Origin: Rhizobacter sp. OV335
GTDB taxonomy: Bacteria; Pseudomonadota; Gammaproteobacteria; Burkholderiales; Burkholderiaceae_C
Assembly (NCBI RefSeq): GCF_900142965.1
Contig: NZ_FRCQ01000030.1
Span: 1-64,000, forward strand
Length of the DNA stretch: 64,000 nucleotides
Direction of reading: 5' to 3'
The number at the start of each line of letters is the position of its first letter. Position 1 is the stretch's first letter. Shown one piece after another: positions 15,645 to 24,520 of this stretch. The translations under genes were made by a program, and so were the position numbers. The notes under the pieces are model-generated. The model did no database searches. It was not told the origin of the DNA and saw only the letters and a list, made by a program, of their open reading frames with translations.

Positions 15645-17429
15645 TCATCCCCGTTCGTACTCACCCCGTTCGGGCTGAGCTTGTCGAAGCCCTGCTCGCG
15701 GTGCATGGCCAACCTCGGCGCGCTCCGGCTCCAACCCTTCGACAGGCTCAGGGCGAACGGTGCCCTTCTCCATCCGCACCACCCGATCCGCCACATGGAA
15801 ATACCGGTCGTCGTGCGAGATCACCACCACCAGGTGGCCCTTCGCGCGCAGCTCGGGCAGCAGCTCGGTGTAGAACAAGTGGCGGAAGGCCGGGTCCTGG
15901 TCGGCCGCCCATTCGTCGAACACCAGCACCGGCCGGCCTTCGAGCCAGGCGTGCACCAGCGCCAGCCGCTTGCGCTGGCCGGTCGACAGGTCGGTGGTGG
16001 TGAACGCGCCGTCGCGCACCGACACCTTGTGCGCGATCTCCAACCGCTCCAGGTAGGGCCGCGCCGCTTCCGGCAGCGGCTGCGGCGCCCCGCCCTCGCC
16101 GGCCAGCAGGTCCTGGAACAGGTAGAAGTCGGAGAACACCGTCGTGAACAGCTGCCGATAGTCGTCGCGCGTCGCATCGGTCACCGGGCTGCCGTCCAGC
16201 CGCAGCTCGCCCTGCTGCGGCGCATACAGCCCGAGCAGCAGCTTGATCAGCGTCGTCTTGCCCGAGCCGTTGTCGCCGACGATGAAGACCAGCTCGCCGC
16301 GCCGCAGCACCAGGTCGATCGGGCCGAGGACGAAGGGCTCGCCGCCGCCCTCGGGCGCGTCGAACGCATAGCGCACGCCGCGCAGCTCGATGGCCTCGGC
16401 GAATGCGCGCTCGCCGGCCGGCCGGTCCAGGTGCAGGTGCGGCTCGGGCGTCGCGAAGCGCAACGACAGGTCGCCGATGCGCTGGAACGCCACCTTCGCG
16501 CGGCCGACGTTCGGCAGCACGCCGACCAGCTGGTCGATCGGCCCCTTCAGGAACAGCAGCACCAGCACGAAGCCGCTCAGCACCGCCGGCGCCACCGTGC
16601 TCGCCGCCGCCCAGCCGAGGATCACCGCGATCAGCAAGAAGAACAGCGCCGAGCCGAACGCGCTGCCGATCACGTAGGTGTTGATCGCGCGCTGGTTGAC
16701 CGCGCGGATGCCGTCGACCGTCTGCTCGATCTGCCCGGACATCATCCGCGCCCGCCGCCCGCGGTGCATGCGCAGCTCCTTCGCGCCTTCGCTGATGCCG
16801 CGGTAGGCCTTGTGCAGCTGCTCCTCGCCGTCGCGCGCGCGCCAGAAGCCGGCCTCGGCGCGCGTCAGCACCACCGCCTGCACCGCGGCGCCCAGCACCA
16901 GCGCGATCACCAGCAGCCCGAACATCGGCAGCGACAGCCACGCGAGGTAGCCCAGGCAACCGAGCGCGATCGACAGCGCGATCACGGTGGACGCGAGCAC
17001 GAAGCCGGCGTCGCTGATCATGTCGACGTCCTGCGTCAGCACCGGCATCAGGCGGTGCGTGCGGTAACGCTCCAGCGCATCGATCGGCGCCGACAGAATC
17101 TTCTGCGCGAGCGACTTGCGCACCTGCGCCACCAGGCGCTGGCCGACGCGGTTGGTCGACATGTCGGAGGTGACGCGGCCGACCAGCGCCACCGCACACA
17201 GCGACACGAAGGTCAGCAGCAGCCCGCCGGCCATGCCGCCGCTGCGGTTCAGCACCTGGTTGATCGTGCCCAGCAGCGCGACGGTGGCCGCGCCGGCCGC
17301 GATGCCGGTGACGACCGAGAGCAGCAGCCACGGCAGGAAGGGCCGCAGCAGGCGGGCGACTTCCGCGAACGGGCGGTCGACGGCGGGCGGGACGGGTGGG
17401 GTCGGGACGGGATGGCTCATGCCTTGCAT
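15645..17429 (-). CDS. Cyclic-peptide/siderophore-type ABC exporter (PvdE/SyrD-like)
   Basis: A 594-residue fused permease-ATPase. Residues 30 to about 320 carry six transmembrane helices (LPWLLLSVVTGIAAGAAT, LFFLLIAVILGWAAASTV). The ATPase has Walker A GDNGSGKTT near residue 387, the signature LSTGQRKRLAL near residue 480 and Walker B PVLVFDEWAAD. This is the architecture of PvdE, SyrD and related exporters that move peptide precursors into the periplasm; PvdE exports an acylated pyoverdine precursor. The last 35 residues (RPEPVEGLEPE, LRQAQPERG) are encoded by dispersed repeats and are not part of the family. It is divergent from the fhuF-like gene across 61 bases. Confidence 0.88.
   Translation of the reverse strand: MQGMSHPVPTPPVPPAVDRPFAEVARLLRPFLPWLLLSVVTGIAAGAATVALLGTINQVLNRSGGMAGGLLLTFVSLCAVALVGRVTSDMSTNRVGQRLVAQVRKSLAQKILSAPIDALERYRTHRLMPVLTQDVDMISDAGFVLASTVIALSIALGCLGYLAWLSLPMFGLLVIALVLGAAVQAVVLTRAEAGFWRARDGEEQLHKAYRGISEGAKELRMHRGRRARMMSGQIEQTVDGIRAVNQRAINTYVIGSAFGSALFFLLIAVILGWAAASTVAPAVLSGFVLVLLFLKGPIDQLVGVLPNVGRAKVAFQRIGDLSLRFATPEPHLHLDRPAGERAFAEAIELRGVRYAFDAPEGGGEPFVLGPIDLVLRRGELVFIVGDNGSGKTTLIKLLLGLYAPQQGELRLDGSPVTDATRDDYRQLFTTVFSDFYLFQDLLAGEGGAPQPLPEAARPYLERLEIAHKVSVRDGAFTTTDLSTGQRKRLALVHAWLEGRPVLVFDEWAADQDPAFRHLFYTELLPELRAKGHLVVVISHDDRYFHVADRVVRMEKGTVRPEPVEGLEPERAEVGHAPRAGLRQAQPERGEYERG
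15666..15760. repeat. Pair of dispersed repeat units at the 3' end of the exporter gene
   Basis: Two related units face each other: 15666-15689 (core gagcttgtcgaag) and 15735-15760 (core cttcgacaggctcaggg). The second unit is the exact reverse complement of 40805-40830 and identical to 40965-40990 inside an NRPS gene. Units of this kind are short dispersed palindromic elements common in Burkholderiales genomes. Here they supply the C-terminal codons and lie just upstream of the stop. Confidence 0.8.
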
Positions 17430-17490
17430 GACGAACCGCGTGCCCCCTCGTTCAGCTGAATATCGCCCGCCATGGTTCGTCTGCTGACTC

Positions 17491-18222
17491 GTGATCCCGT
17501 TGCTTGAACCTCTTTTCCAGGGCGCCTGGGCGCCGCTCGGCGAGGCGCTGGTGTGCGCTGCAGAACCGCCGGCCGATGCCGTGCCGGTGCGGCGGCTGAT
17601 CGACGAGCCGGCCTTGCTGGAGGGGCTGCTGCGCCGCCACGCCCATCACCGCGGCGTGACCGGGAGCGATCTGCGTGCCGCCGCGTCGAGCTGGTGCTTC
17701 GCGTACCTCGATGCGCTGCTGCCGCCGGTGGTCGCAGCCGGCAGCGTGCTGCGGCATGTGTTCCCGACCGCACCGCACGAGATGCAGGTCGTGATGGGTG
17801 ATGACGATGCGGTGCCGCGAAGCTTCCACATCGGGCATGGCGGCACGGCACGGCCCGGTGCCAGCTGCGGCGAACGCCTGGCGCCGTTGATCGACCTGCA
17901 CCTGGCGCCGCTGTTCGCGCAACTTGCGCGGTGCTCGCGGATCTCCTCGAAGATCCTGTGGGGCAACCTGGCGCGCCGGCTCGACGGGCTGTTCGAGCAG
18001 GGGCTGGCGCTGACCGGGCACGCGCCGCACATCGCGCTCGACCGCGACACGCTGCTCGGCCTGCCGCTGTGGCACGACGGCCGACCCAATCCGCTGCTGC
18101 CGCGGCAGCGCCCACACCCCGAGGCATCGCGGACGATTCCGTTGCATCGGCAGTGCTGCCTGTTCTATCTCCTGCCCGGCGAGGACTACTGCAGCGCCTG
18201 CCCGCTGTTGCCAGCCCGCTAG
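17491..18222 (+). CDS. fhuF: Siderophore-iron reductase, FhuF family
   Basis: A protein of 243 residues. The C-terminus carries the [2Fe-2S]-binding cysteine pattern of FhuF: RQCCLFYLLPGEDYCSACP, with cysteines at about residues 222, 223, 234 and 237. FhuF-type proteins act in the cytoplasm, reducing ferric iron in hydroxamate siderophores so that it is released. The rest is a ferric-reductase-like helical domain (SDLRAAASSWCFAYLDALL). It begins with GTG. Its stop overlaps that of the convergent acylase gene in the palindrome CTAG. Position within the siderophore locus supports the role. Confidence 0.85.
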   Translation: MIPLLEPLFQGAWAPLGEALVCAAEPPADAVPVRRLIDEPALLEGLLRRHAHHRGVTGSDLRAAASSWCFAYLDALLPPVVAAGSVLRHVFPTAPHEMQVVMGDDDAVPRSFHIGHGGTARPGASCGERLAPLIDLHLAPLFAQLARCSRISSKILWGNLARRLDGLFEQGLALTGHAPHIALDRDTLLGLPLWHDGRPNPLLPRQRPHPEASRTIPLHRQCCLFYLLPGEDYCSACPLLPAR

Positions 18223-20582
18223 CGCAATCTCGTCGTCCTGAGCTTCGGATCACGCGCGATCTCGTCCTCGTGGAACGGGAAGCGCAGCCAGTCGTGCCGC
18301 GCGTAGCGCGCGACCGACGCATCGGCCGGGCCGCTGCCAGCCGTGATTGCCGACTCGCCTTCGCCGTGCGCCAGCAGCGTGTGCGCCACCACACCCTGCG
18401 GGCCGAAGTGCACCACCTGCAGATACGTGTCGGCCACCGCATCGGGGCCGATCGGGTGCGTGTCGTCGCCGTCGCAGGCCACGTTGAAGTACCCGACGAC
18501 ATGGCAGCCGCCCGACAACGCGAGGCGCTCCCCGCCGCTCTGCACGAAACGCCGGCTGCCCAGCGGCGCATCGAGCGCCCAGCCGCGCTCGCCGAACGCC
18601 ACGACGGTGTCAGCCAGCGCCTGCGCAACACGCGGGTCGCCGGCCTTCGGCGCGCGCGGCGTGGCCAGCGGCGCATCGGCCGCGAACGGCACGCCGAAGA
18701 ACTCGCCCGGCGGCAACTCGTCGAGCCGGGTCCAGAACGCGTCCCACAGCAGCGCGCCGCGCGCCTCGGCATCGGCACGGTTCGGCCAGCGCGCCAGCAC
18801 CTCGCAGGCCGGGCCGACGTCGACCTCGCGCCCCGCCAGCAGCACCCGCGGCTGCGCGCACACCGCCGACAGCAGCTCGTCCTTGAACAGCTCGGCCGAC
18901 AGCGGGCGCGGCAGCAGCACCGCATCACGCACGCGCCGGCTCAGCGCCTCGGCCGACTCCGGCTGGCCCGACAGACCGTGCGCGATGCGGTGCCCCAGCC
19001 GACCACGCAGCGACAACGCCTGCCGCTCGCCGCCCAGCACCGTCGCGAAGCCCTCCAGCGGCTGCCGCGGGTTCGAGAGCCAGTAGCTGTCGTTCATGTT
19101 CGCGACGTAGTCCTCGCGCAGCAGCCCCGGCATCTTCGACACCGGCATCGTGCCGGGCTGCATCGCTGCCGCATCGCTGCGCCAGTCGCAGGCGGCGCGG
19201 CTGCCGTCGAGAAATGGCGTCACCGGATCGACGCCGGCAAAGCCCTGCGCAAGCGGCGTGCTGCAGGCGGCGCGCAGTTCATCGGGCACGTTCGGCACCG
19301 CGCCGACATCGCCGAGCCAGGCCCGGCCGTCGCCCCGCCCGATGGCCGCGGTGTTGACCCACGGCATGCCGGCCTCGCGCTTCTGGATCGCGATGAAGTC
19401 GTCCAGCGAATGCGCCTGGTTCCAGGCCAGGAAGGTGCGGAACACGCGGAAGTTCTCGCCGTTCACGTCGCGCATCGCGATGGCATGCGCCCTGCCCCAG
19501 CCGAACGGCGGGGCGCGCCGGCCGAGGTCGACGATCGGGCCGAACCGGCTGCCGTACAGCGTGCGCGTCACGCGCTGCACGCTGCCGTCGGCAGCGCGGG
19601 TGTCCACCGTCACCTCGCGCCGCTGCATCGGCTCGCTGCGGCCGTCGACGAGGTAGCGCGTGGGATCGGCCGGATCGAGCGACAGGTCGAACAGCCCGAA
19701 GCGCCGCGCCGCCGACACCGTGTGACTCCACGCGATGCGGTCGTTGAAGCCGATCATCACCAGCGGCACGCCGAGGAAGGCGACGCCGGCCACGTCGACG
19801 CGGCCGGGGATCGTCAGGTGCATCTGGTAGAAGCGGTCGGGCCCGCCCCAGTACCAGTGCGGATTGCCGAACAGCACGCCGCCCGCCTCGCCGGTCGCCG
19901 CGCGGCCGAACGCCAGCATGTTGCTGCCGAGCGCCGGGTGGTCGCCGACCTGCTGACGCGGCCACGGAGTCGTGTCGCCGACGGCTGCGGTGGGGGCAGC
20001 GGGCCGCGCGTTGACGATCTCCGGGATGAAGCGCGACCAGCCGGCCGCGACCTGCGCCGCATAGAAGCGCCGCAGGATGTCGTCGCCGTTGATCTCGCGC
20101 ACCCACGGCTCGTGCAGGCACGCCTGGCGCACCGCTGCGCCGCCGCCGCGGCGCGCCTCAGCCAGGTAGCGGTTGTAGCCAAGCGCGAAGCCGTCAGCGG
20201 CGTCCAGCAGGTCGCGCGGTTGCGCGGCGCGGGCGCGCGCCAGCATCGCGTCGTCGGCGAAACCGCGGAAGAAGACATCGAGCTCCAGGTTCAGAGGCTG
20301 GCCGAACGTGGAACGGTGCGCCGGCCGCGCATCGCCCCCGAAGAACAGCGACCGCTCGCCGCGCCAGGTGACGAAGCCTTCGGCCAGCGTGCACAGCGCG
20401 TCCTGCGCCTGCACGTAGCCGATGCCGGTGCCCAGGCCGCGCCAATTCGCGGCGCGCAGGTGCGGGATGTCGTCGGCGGTGCGGCGGATCTCGACGCCCG
20501 CGAGCACCGGTGGGCGCGCGTGCGCACCGGTGAACAGCAGGACCAGCGCGCCAATCAGCGCGACACGTAGCGAAGCATGCAT
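18219..20582 (-). CDS. Periplasmic penicillin-acylase-family acylase (PvdQ-like)
   Basis: A precursor of 787 residues with a signal peptide (MHASLRVALIGALVLLF). It is an Ntn-hydrolase made as alpha chain, linker and beta chain. The nucleophile at the beta-chain start is serine near residue 220 (HPALGSNMLAFG), preceded by the linker and followed by FGNPHWYWGG. PvdQ, at a similar length with serine near 217, removes a fatty acyl group from the pyoverdine precursor in the periplasm; others cleave acyl-homoserine lactones. Here the gene is 25 bases downstream of the formyltransferase on the same strand, near a PvdE-like exporter, so siderophore deacylation is the likelier task. The substrate is not proven. 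Confidence 0.85.
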   Translation of the reverse strand: MHASLRVALIGALVLLFTGAHARPPVLAGVEIRRTADDIPHLRAANWRGLGTGIGYVQAQDALCTLAEGFVTWRGERSLFFGGDARPAHRSTFGQPLNLELDVFFRGFADDAMLARARAAQPRDLLDAADGFALGYNRYLAEARRGGGAAVRQACLHEPWVREINGDDILRRFYAAQVAAGWSRFIPEIVNARPAAPTAAVGDTTPWPRQQVGDHPALGSNMLAFGRAATGEAGGVLFGNPHWYWGGPDRFYQMHLTIPGRVDVAGVAFLGVPLVMIGFNDRIAWSHTVSAARRFGLFDLSLDPADPTRYLVDGRSEPMQRREVTVDTRAADGSVQRVTRTLYGSRFGPIVDLGRRAPPFGWGRAHAIAMRDVNGENFRVFRTFLAWNQAHSLDDFIAIQKREAGMPWVNTAAIGRGDGRAWLGDVGAVPNVPDELRAACSTPLAQGFAGVDPVTPFLDGSRAACDWRSDAAAMQPGTMPVSKMPGLLREDYVANMNDSYWLSNPRQPLEGFATVLGGERQALSLRGRLGHRIAHGLSGQPESAEALSRRVRDAVLLPRPLSAELFKDELLSAVCAQPRVLLAGREVDVGPACEVLARWPNRADAEARGALLWDAFWTRLDELPPGEFFGVPFAADAPLATPRAPKAGDPRVAQALADTVVAFGERGWALDAPLGSRRFVQSGGERLALSGGCHVVGYFNVACDGDDTHPIGPDAVADTYLQVVHFGPQGVVAHTLLAHGEGESAITAGSGPADASVARYARHDWLRFPFHEDEIARDPKLRTTRLR

Positions 20583-20607
20583 GGGAAGGTCCGATCAGAA
20601 AAAGGGT

Positions 20608-21450
20608 TCATCGCGCCGCCAGCGCCGCCAGCCCCTGCTGCAGCGCCGGGAACAGGCTGTTCTGGAAGTTGTTCCAGCGCAGCTCGAGGATGGTGTCGGC
20701 CGGGTCGATGTCGGTGGCGAGCACGTCGACGATCACCTCGCCCGAATCGATGCCGTTGTCGACGTAGTGGAACGACGCGCCGGTCTGCCGCACCGGCGCG
20801 ACCGGCGTGCGCGCCATCGTGCGCCAGTCGACGCGCTCGCCGCGTGCGCCGTGCAGCGCATCGAGCGTGGCCCACGCGCCCCGCCGCTGGTGCGGCGAGC
20901 CGTCGCGCGTGATGCCGGGGTGGATGTTGACGATGCGCCGGTGGAACGGCGACCCTGGCCGCACCAGCTCGTCGAGGATGATCAGCAGCCCGTCGAGCAC
21001 GACCACGTCGGCCTGCAGCGCGAGCAGGCGCGCCAGCAGCCGGGTCTCGAAGTCGCGCTTGCCGGCCGGCCGCTCGGCCGCGTCGAGCGGCAGCCGGCGG
21101 TAGGTCGACGGCACCGATTCCATCAGCTCGACCACCGGCCTGCCCTGCACCTGCAGCGCCGGCGGAAACGGCCAGCAGCGGCTTGGGTGCGGCGAGAAGC
21201 CGTAGTCCTTCAGCTGCTCGCGGTCGCGCGGGTTGCCCTCGTCGTCGTCGAAGATCACCGCCTGCAGCGAGTACGCGTCGCCGAGCGCGCTGCCGTTCAG
21301 CGTCTCGACGAGGAATTCGAGCGGCGACTTCATGTAGCGCGTCGCACCCTTGTACGCGACCGGCTGCCCGGCGCGGTCGGCCGCCGCGTTGCGCAGCGAC
21401 GCAATGTAGACAATTCTTGCCTGTCGTTTTGACGGTTCCATGTGCGACAT
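20608..21450 (-). CDS. Formyltransferase, hydroxyornithine-formylating type (PvdF-like)
   Basis: About 280 residues. The formyltransferase core has the conserved Asn/His pair in RRIVNIHPGITRDG and the later Asp in HYVDNGIDSGEVIVD, the Asn-His-Asp triad of 10-formyl-THF-dependent transferases. Upstream of this, residues 60-150 include VVELMESVPSTYRRLPLDA. Enzymes of this kind formylate N5-hydroxyornithine in pyoverdine and ornibactin pathways, giving the formyl-hydroxamate ligand. The start is uncertain: ATG at 21450 or at 21441. It is divergent from the acyltransferase gene across 72 bases and heads the pair with the acylase gene. Confidence 0.78.
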   Translation of the reverse strand: MSHMEPSKRQARIVYIASLRNAAADRAGQPVAYKGATRYMKSPLEFLVETLNGSALGDAYSLQAVIFDDDEGNPRDREQLKDYGFSPHPSRCWPFPPALQVQGRPVVELMESVPSTYRRLPLDAAERPAGKRDFETRLLARLLALQADVVVLDGLLIILDELVRPGSPFHRRIVNIHPGITRDGSPHQRRGAWATLDALHGARGERVDWRTMARTPVAPVRQTGASFHYVDNGIDSGEVIVDVLATDIDPADTILELRWNNFQNSLFPALQQGLAALAAR

Positions 21451-21522
21451 GACGAAGCACGCGGCTTGCTGTTCAGCAACGAAGGCCGCTGAACAAAGCC
21501 GCCGACCGCTCGTCATGGAGGC

Positions 21523-22641
21523 ATGAACCGCGGCACACCCAGCACACGACCCTCTCCCGACCCGGCAGCCCCGCGCTGCGTCAGCCATCCGTCCGGCCAG
21601 GCGCTGCAGGTGCAGCGCGATGGCGACCGGCTGGTGGTCAGCGACTTGCATCCGCCGCGCGCGGGCGAAGCGCCCCGCGACCGCATCGGCCGCTGGCAGT
21701 GGAAGCACGATGGCGGCGAATCCGCGCTGCAGTGGCTCGGCCCTTGCTCGGGCGAGCCATCGCCGGCGCACCAGTTGGCGATCATCGAGGCGGCCTTCAC
21801 CTTCGAGCCCGGCACGCCGACGCTGACGCTGGTGCCGCCGTTCGCATCGGCACTGAACCTCGCCGAGCACGGCCTCGCGCTGCCGGCACCCGGAGGACTG
21901 CAGCGCGTGCACCGCGAGATGTTCTTCCAGCACGCGCCGATGTGGTTGCCGCAGGTGCCCTCGCCGATCCCGCTGCGCTACACGCTGACCGAGAAATTCC
22001 GCCACCCGCTGCGCGCCGCCAAGCGCAGCGGCACGCTGTACCAGCGCCACATCCCGTGGCTGGACCAGACCTTCTCGTTTCGCAGCCTCGACATCGACAG
22101 CGACCTGCCGCGCTTCCACCGCTGGATGAACGACCCCGACGTGGCGCAGGTCTGGCAGGAAGACGGCGACCTCGCCAAGCACCGCGGCTACCTGGATGCG
22201 ATCGCCGCCGACCCGCACATGCAGTCGATGATCGCGTGCCTGGACGGCGAGCCCTTCGGCTACTTCGAGGCCTACTGGGCGAAGGAGAACCGCATCGCGC
22301 CGTTCTGCGAGGCCGACGACCACGACCGCGGTTGGCACGTGCTGATCGGAGAGCCGGGCTTTCGCGGCAAGGCCTTCGCGACCGCCTGGCTCACCTCCAT
22401 CTCGCACTACCTGTTCCTTGCCGATCCGCGCACGCGGCGCATCGTCGGCGAGCCGCGTGCCGACCACCGCCAGCAGCTGCGCAACCTCGACCGCTCCGGC
22501 TACGCGAAGGTGAAGGAGTTCGACTTTCCGCACAAGCGCGCGATGCTGGTGACGCTGCTGCGCGAGCGCTTCTTCGCCGACACGCTGTGGTGGCCGCGCG
22601 AGGACGACGCCCCCACTTCCACCCTGCAGGCAAGGACATGA
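21523..22641 (+). CDS. Siderophore N-acyltransferase (AlcB/IucB/PvdYII-like GNAT)
   Basis: A protein of 372 residues. The C-terminal 190 residues form the acetyltransferase domain of siderophore N-acyltransferases: FSFRSLDIDSDLPRFHRWMND, QVWQEDG, GYFEAYWAKENRIAPF, the conserved block HDRGWHVLIGEPGFRGK and RRIVGEPRADHRQQ. The family transfers an acyl group to N-hydroxylated ornithine or lysine side chains, making hydroxamates. The N-terminal 150 residues form the usual poorly conserved lead domain. The next gene, the N-monooxygenase, overlaps its stop by four bases (ATGA), indicating translational coupling. Confidence 0.85.
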   Translation: MNRGTPSTRPSPDPAAPRCVSHPSGQALQVQRDGDRLVVSDLHPPRAGEAPRDRIGRWQWKHDGGESALQWLGPCSGEPSPAHQLAIIEAAFTFEPGTPTLTLVPPFASALNLAEHGLALPAPGGLQRVHREMFFQHAPMWLPQVPSPIPLRYTLTEKFRHPLRAAKRSGTLYQRHIPWLDQTFSFRSLDIDSDLPRFHRWMNDPDVAQVWQEDGDLAKHRGYLDAIAADPHMQSMIACLDGEPFGYFEAYWAKENRIAPFCEADDHDRGWHVLIGEPGFRGKAFATAWLTSISHYLFLADPRTRRIVGEPRADHRQQLRNLDRSGYAKVKEFDFPHKRAMLVTLLRERFFADTLWWPREDDAPTSTLQART

Positions 22642-23912
22642 GCATGCGCGTGCACGACCTCATCGGCATCGGCTTCGGGCCGTCGAACCTGGCGCTGGCC
22701 GTCGCGCTCGACGAGCAGCGGCGCGCCGGCCGGCCCCTGGTGGATGCGCTGTTCATCGAACGCCAGCCCGGCTTCGCGTGGCATCCGGACATGCTGCTGT
22801 CGCATGCCCACATGCAGATCTCCTTCCTGAAGGACCTGGCGACGCTGCGCAACCCGACCAGCCGCTTCACCTTCGTGAACTACCTGCACCAGCAGGGCCG
22901 GCTGCAGGATTTCATCAACCTGAAGACCTTCTACCCGAGCCGCCGCGAGTTCAACGACTACCTCGGCTGGGCCGCGGCGCAGTTCGACGACAGCTGCGTC
23001 TACGGCGAGGAGGTGGTCGAGGTGCTGCCGCAGGCGCAGGGCCGCGAGGTGCAGCTGCTGCGGGTGCGCTCGCGCGACACCGCCGGGCAGTGGCACGAGC
23101 GGCTGACGCGCCACCTGGTGGTGAGCATCGGCGGCACGGCCAGCATTCCCGAGGCCTTCCGCGCGCTGAAGGGCGATGCGCGGGTGATGCACTCCAGCGG
23201 CTACCTGGCGGGCGTCGCGCGGCATGCCGATGCGAAGCGCATCGCGATCGTCGGCGCCGGCCAGAGCGCGGCCGAGCTGTTCATGGACCTGCACGGCCGG
23301 CCGAACGCGCCACAGGTCGACCTGGTGATGCGGGCCCGCGCGATCCGCCCGGCCGACGACAGCCCGTTCGTCAACGAGATCTTCAATGCCGGCTTCGTCG
23401 ACCAGGTGTATGCGCAGCCCGAGGCGCAGCGGGCCGAGATGCTGGCGGAGTTCCGCCACACCAACTACGCCTGCGCCGACCTCGACCTGATCCGCCAGAT
23501 GTTCGCGGTGTTCTACGAGCAGCGCGTCAGCGGCGACGAGCGGCACCGCTTCCTGCGGCGGCACGAGATCCAGAGCGTGCGGGCCGCGCCCGACGGCATC
23601 CACCTGAACCTGCTGGACGTCAACGCCTCGCGCGAGAGCAGCCAGCGCTACGACGCGGTGGTGCTGGCCACCGGCTATGCGCGCGAGCAGCACCATGCGC
23701 TGCTCGGCGGCCTGGCGCCGTGGCTCGGGCAGCTGAAGGTCGACCGCGACTACCGCGTGATCGCGCCGCGCGAGTTCCGCCCGGCGGTGTTCCTGCAGGG
23801 CGCCTGCGAGACCACCCACGGGCTGAGCGACACGCTGCTGTCGATCACGGCCGTGCGATCGAACGAGATCGCGATGAACCTTGCTACACTCAATGCGAAC
23901 AATTCTCATTGA
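22638..23912 (+). CDS. L-ornithine/L-lysine N-monooxygenase (PvdA/IucD family)
   Basis: A flavin enzyme of 424 residues that hydroxylates the side-chain amine of ornithine or lysine using NADPH and O2, the first step to hydroxamates. The FAD site GIGFGPSNLALA lies near residues 10-21 and the NADPH site VGAGQSAAELFMD near residue 201. The family hallmarks HMQISFLKDLATLRNP and VVLATGYAREQ are present. Ornithine is favoured because a PvdF-like formyltransferase is present. The start overlaps the stop of the acyltransferase gene (ATGA). A Fur-like box overlaps its 3' end, ahead of the sigma-factor gene. Confidence 0.9.
   Translation: MSMRVHDLIGIGFGPSNLALAVALDEQRRAGRPLVDALFIERQPGFAWHPDMLLSHAHMQISFLKDLATLRNPTSRFTFVNYLHQQGRLQDFINLKTFYPSRREFNDYLGWAAAQFDDSCVYGEEVVEVLPQAQGREVQLLRVRSRDTAGQWHERLTRHLVVSIGGTASIPEAFRALKGDARVMHSSGYLAGVARHADAKRIAIVGAGQSAAELFMDLHGRPNAPQVDLVMRARAIRPADDSPFVNEIFNAGFVDQVYAQPEAQRAEMLAEFRHTNYACADLDLIRQMFAVFYEQRVSGDERHRFLRRHEIQSVRAAPDGIHLNLLDVNASRESSQRYDAVVLATGYAREQHHALLGGLAPWLGQLKVDRDYRVIAPREFRPAVFLQGACETTHGLSDTLLSITAVRSNEIAMNLATLNANNSH
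23892..23911 (+). promoter_or_regulatory. Fur-box-like site before the FecI sigma gene
   Basis: The sequence aatgcgaacaattctcattg has the AAT-N-ATTCTCATT form of betaproteobacterial Fur boxes, with good half-sites on both sides. It overlaps the last codons of the N-monooxygenase gene and lies 22 bases before the sigma-factor start. It resembles the site at 59064-59082 before the other sigma gene. Iron-Fur repression of the sigma gene is inferred. Confidence 0.65.
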
Positions 23913-23932
23913 ACGGAGCGCTCTTCCAACGC

Positions 23933-24520
23933 ATGCGCGAGCTGATCCAGGAACTGGTGGCCCACTGTGCAGACCTGCGGCGGCAGCTGACGCGCGAGCT
24001 TCGGGATCCGCAGCACGCGGCCGACATCGCGCAGTCGAGCTTCGAGCGGGTCTATGCGCAGGCGCTGGCGGGTCCGGGCGATGGGGCGCAGGCGGCCATC
24101 GCGTCGCCGCGCGCGCTGCTGTTCCGCGTCGCGCGCAACCTGTGCATCGATGAGGCGCGGCACCGGCAGGTCGTGCAGAACTGGGCCGCGCAGCAGTCCG
24201 GGTTCAGCCTGCAATCGGCGGCCCCGTCGTGCGAATACGTGCATGCGCAGCGCCAGGTGCTGCGGCGCGTGATCGGCGTGCTCGAATCGCTGCCGCCGTT
24301 GCGCCGCGAGGTGTTCCTGCTGTTCCGCGCCTATGGTTTCACGCGCACCGAGATCTCCGCGCGGCTCGCGCTCAGCGAGGCGGCGGTGGCCAAGCACCTG
24401 GTGCGCGCGGCGCTCGATTGCTCGCGAGTATTCGCCGAGATGCAGGCGGCGTTGATCGAGGCGCCGGCGGTGTCGCCGCGCAGCAGCTTTCGGGCGACCT
24501 TGGCCGAGGATTGGGCGTGA
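23933..24520 (+). CDS. FecI-family ECF sigma factor
   Basis: A protein of 195 residues with ECF sigma regions 2 and 4: region 2 has DPQHAADIAQSSFERVY and SPRALLFRVARNLCIDEARH, region 4 has LPPLRREVFLLFRAYGFTRTEIS and LALSEAAVAKHLVRAAL. FecI-type sigmas turn on iron-uptake genes when a TonB receptor signals through FecR. It is followed directly by fecR (overlap GTGA) and has a Fur-like box upstream, so it probably responds both to iron starvation and to the ferric siderophore. The start ATG at 23933 gives the usual length. Confidence 0.88.
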   Translation: MRELIQELVAHCADLRRQLTRELRDPQHAADIAQSSFERVYAQALAGPGDGAQAAIASPRALLFRVARNLCIDEARHRQVVQNWAAQQSGFSLQSAAPSCEYVHAQRQVLRRVIGVLESLPPLRREVFLLFRAYGFTRTEISARLALSEAAVAKHLVRAALDCSRVFAEMQAALIEAPAVSPRSSFRATLAEDWA

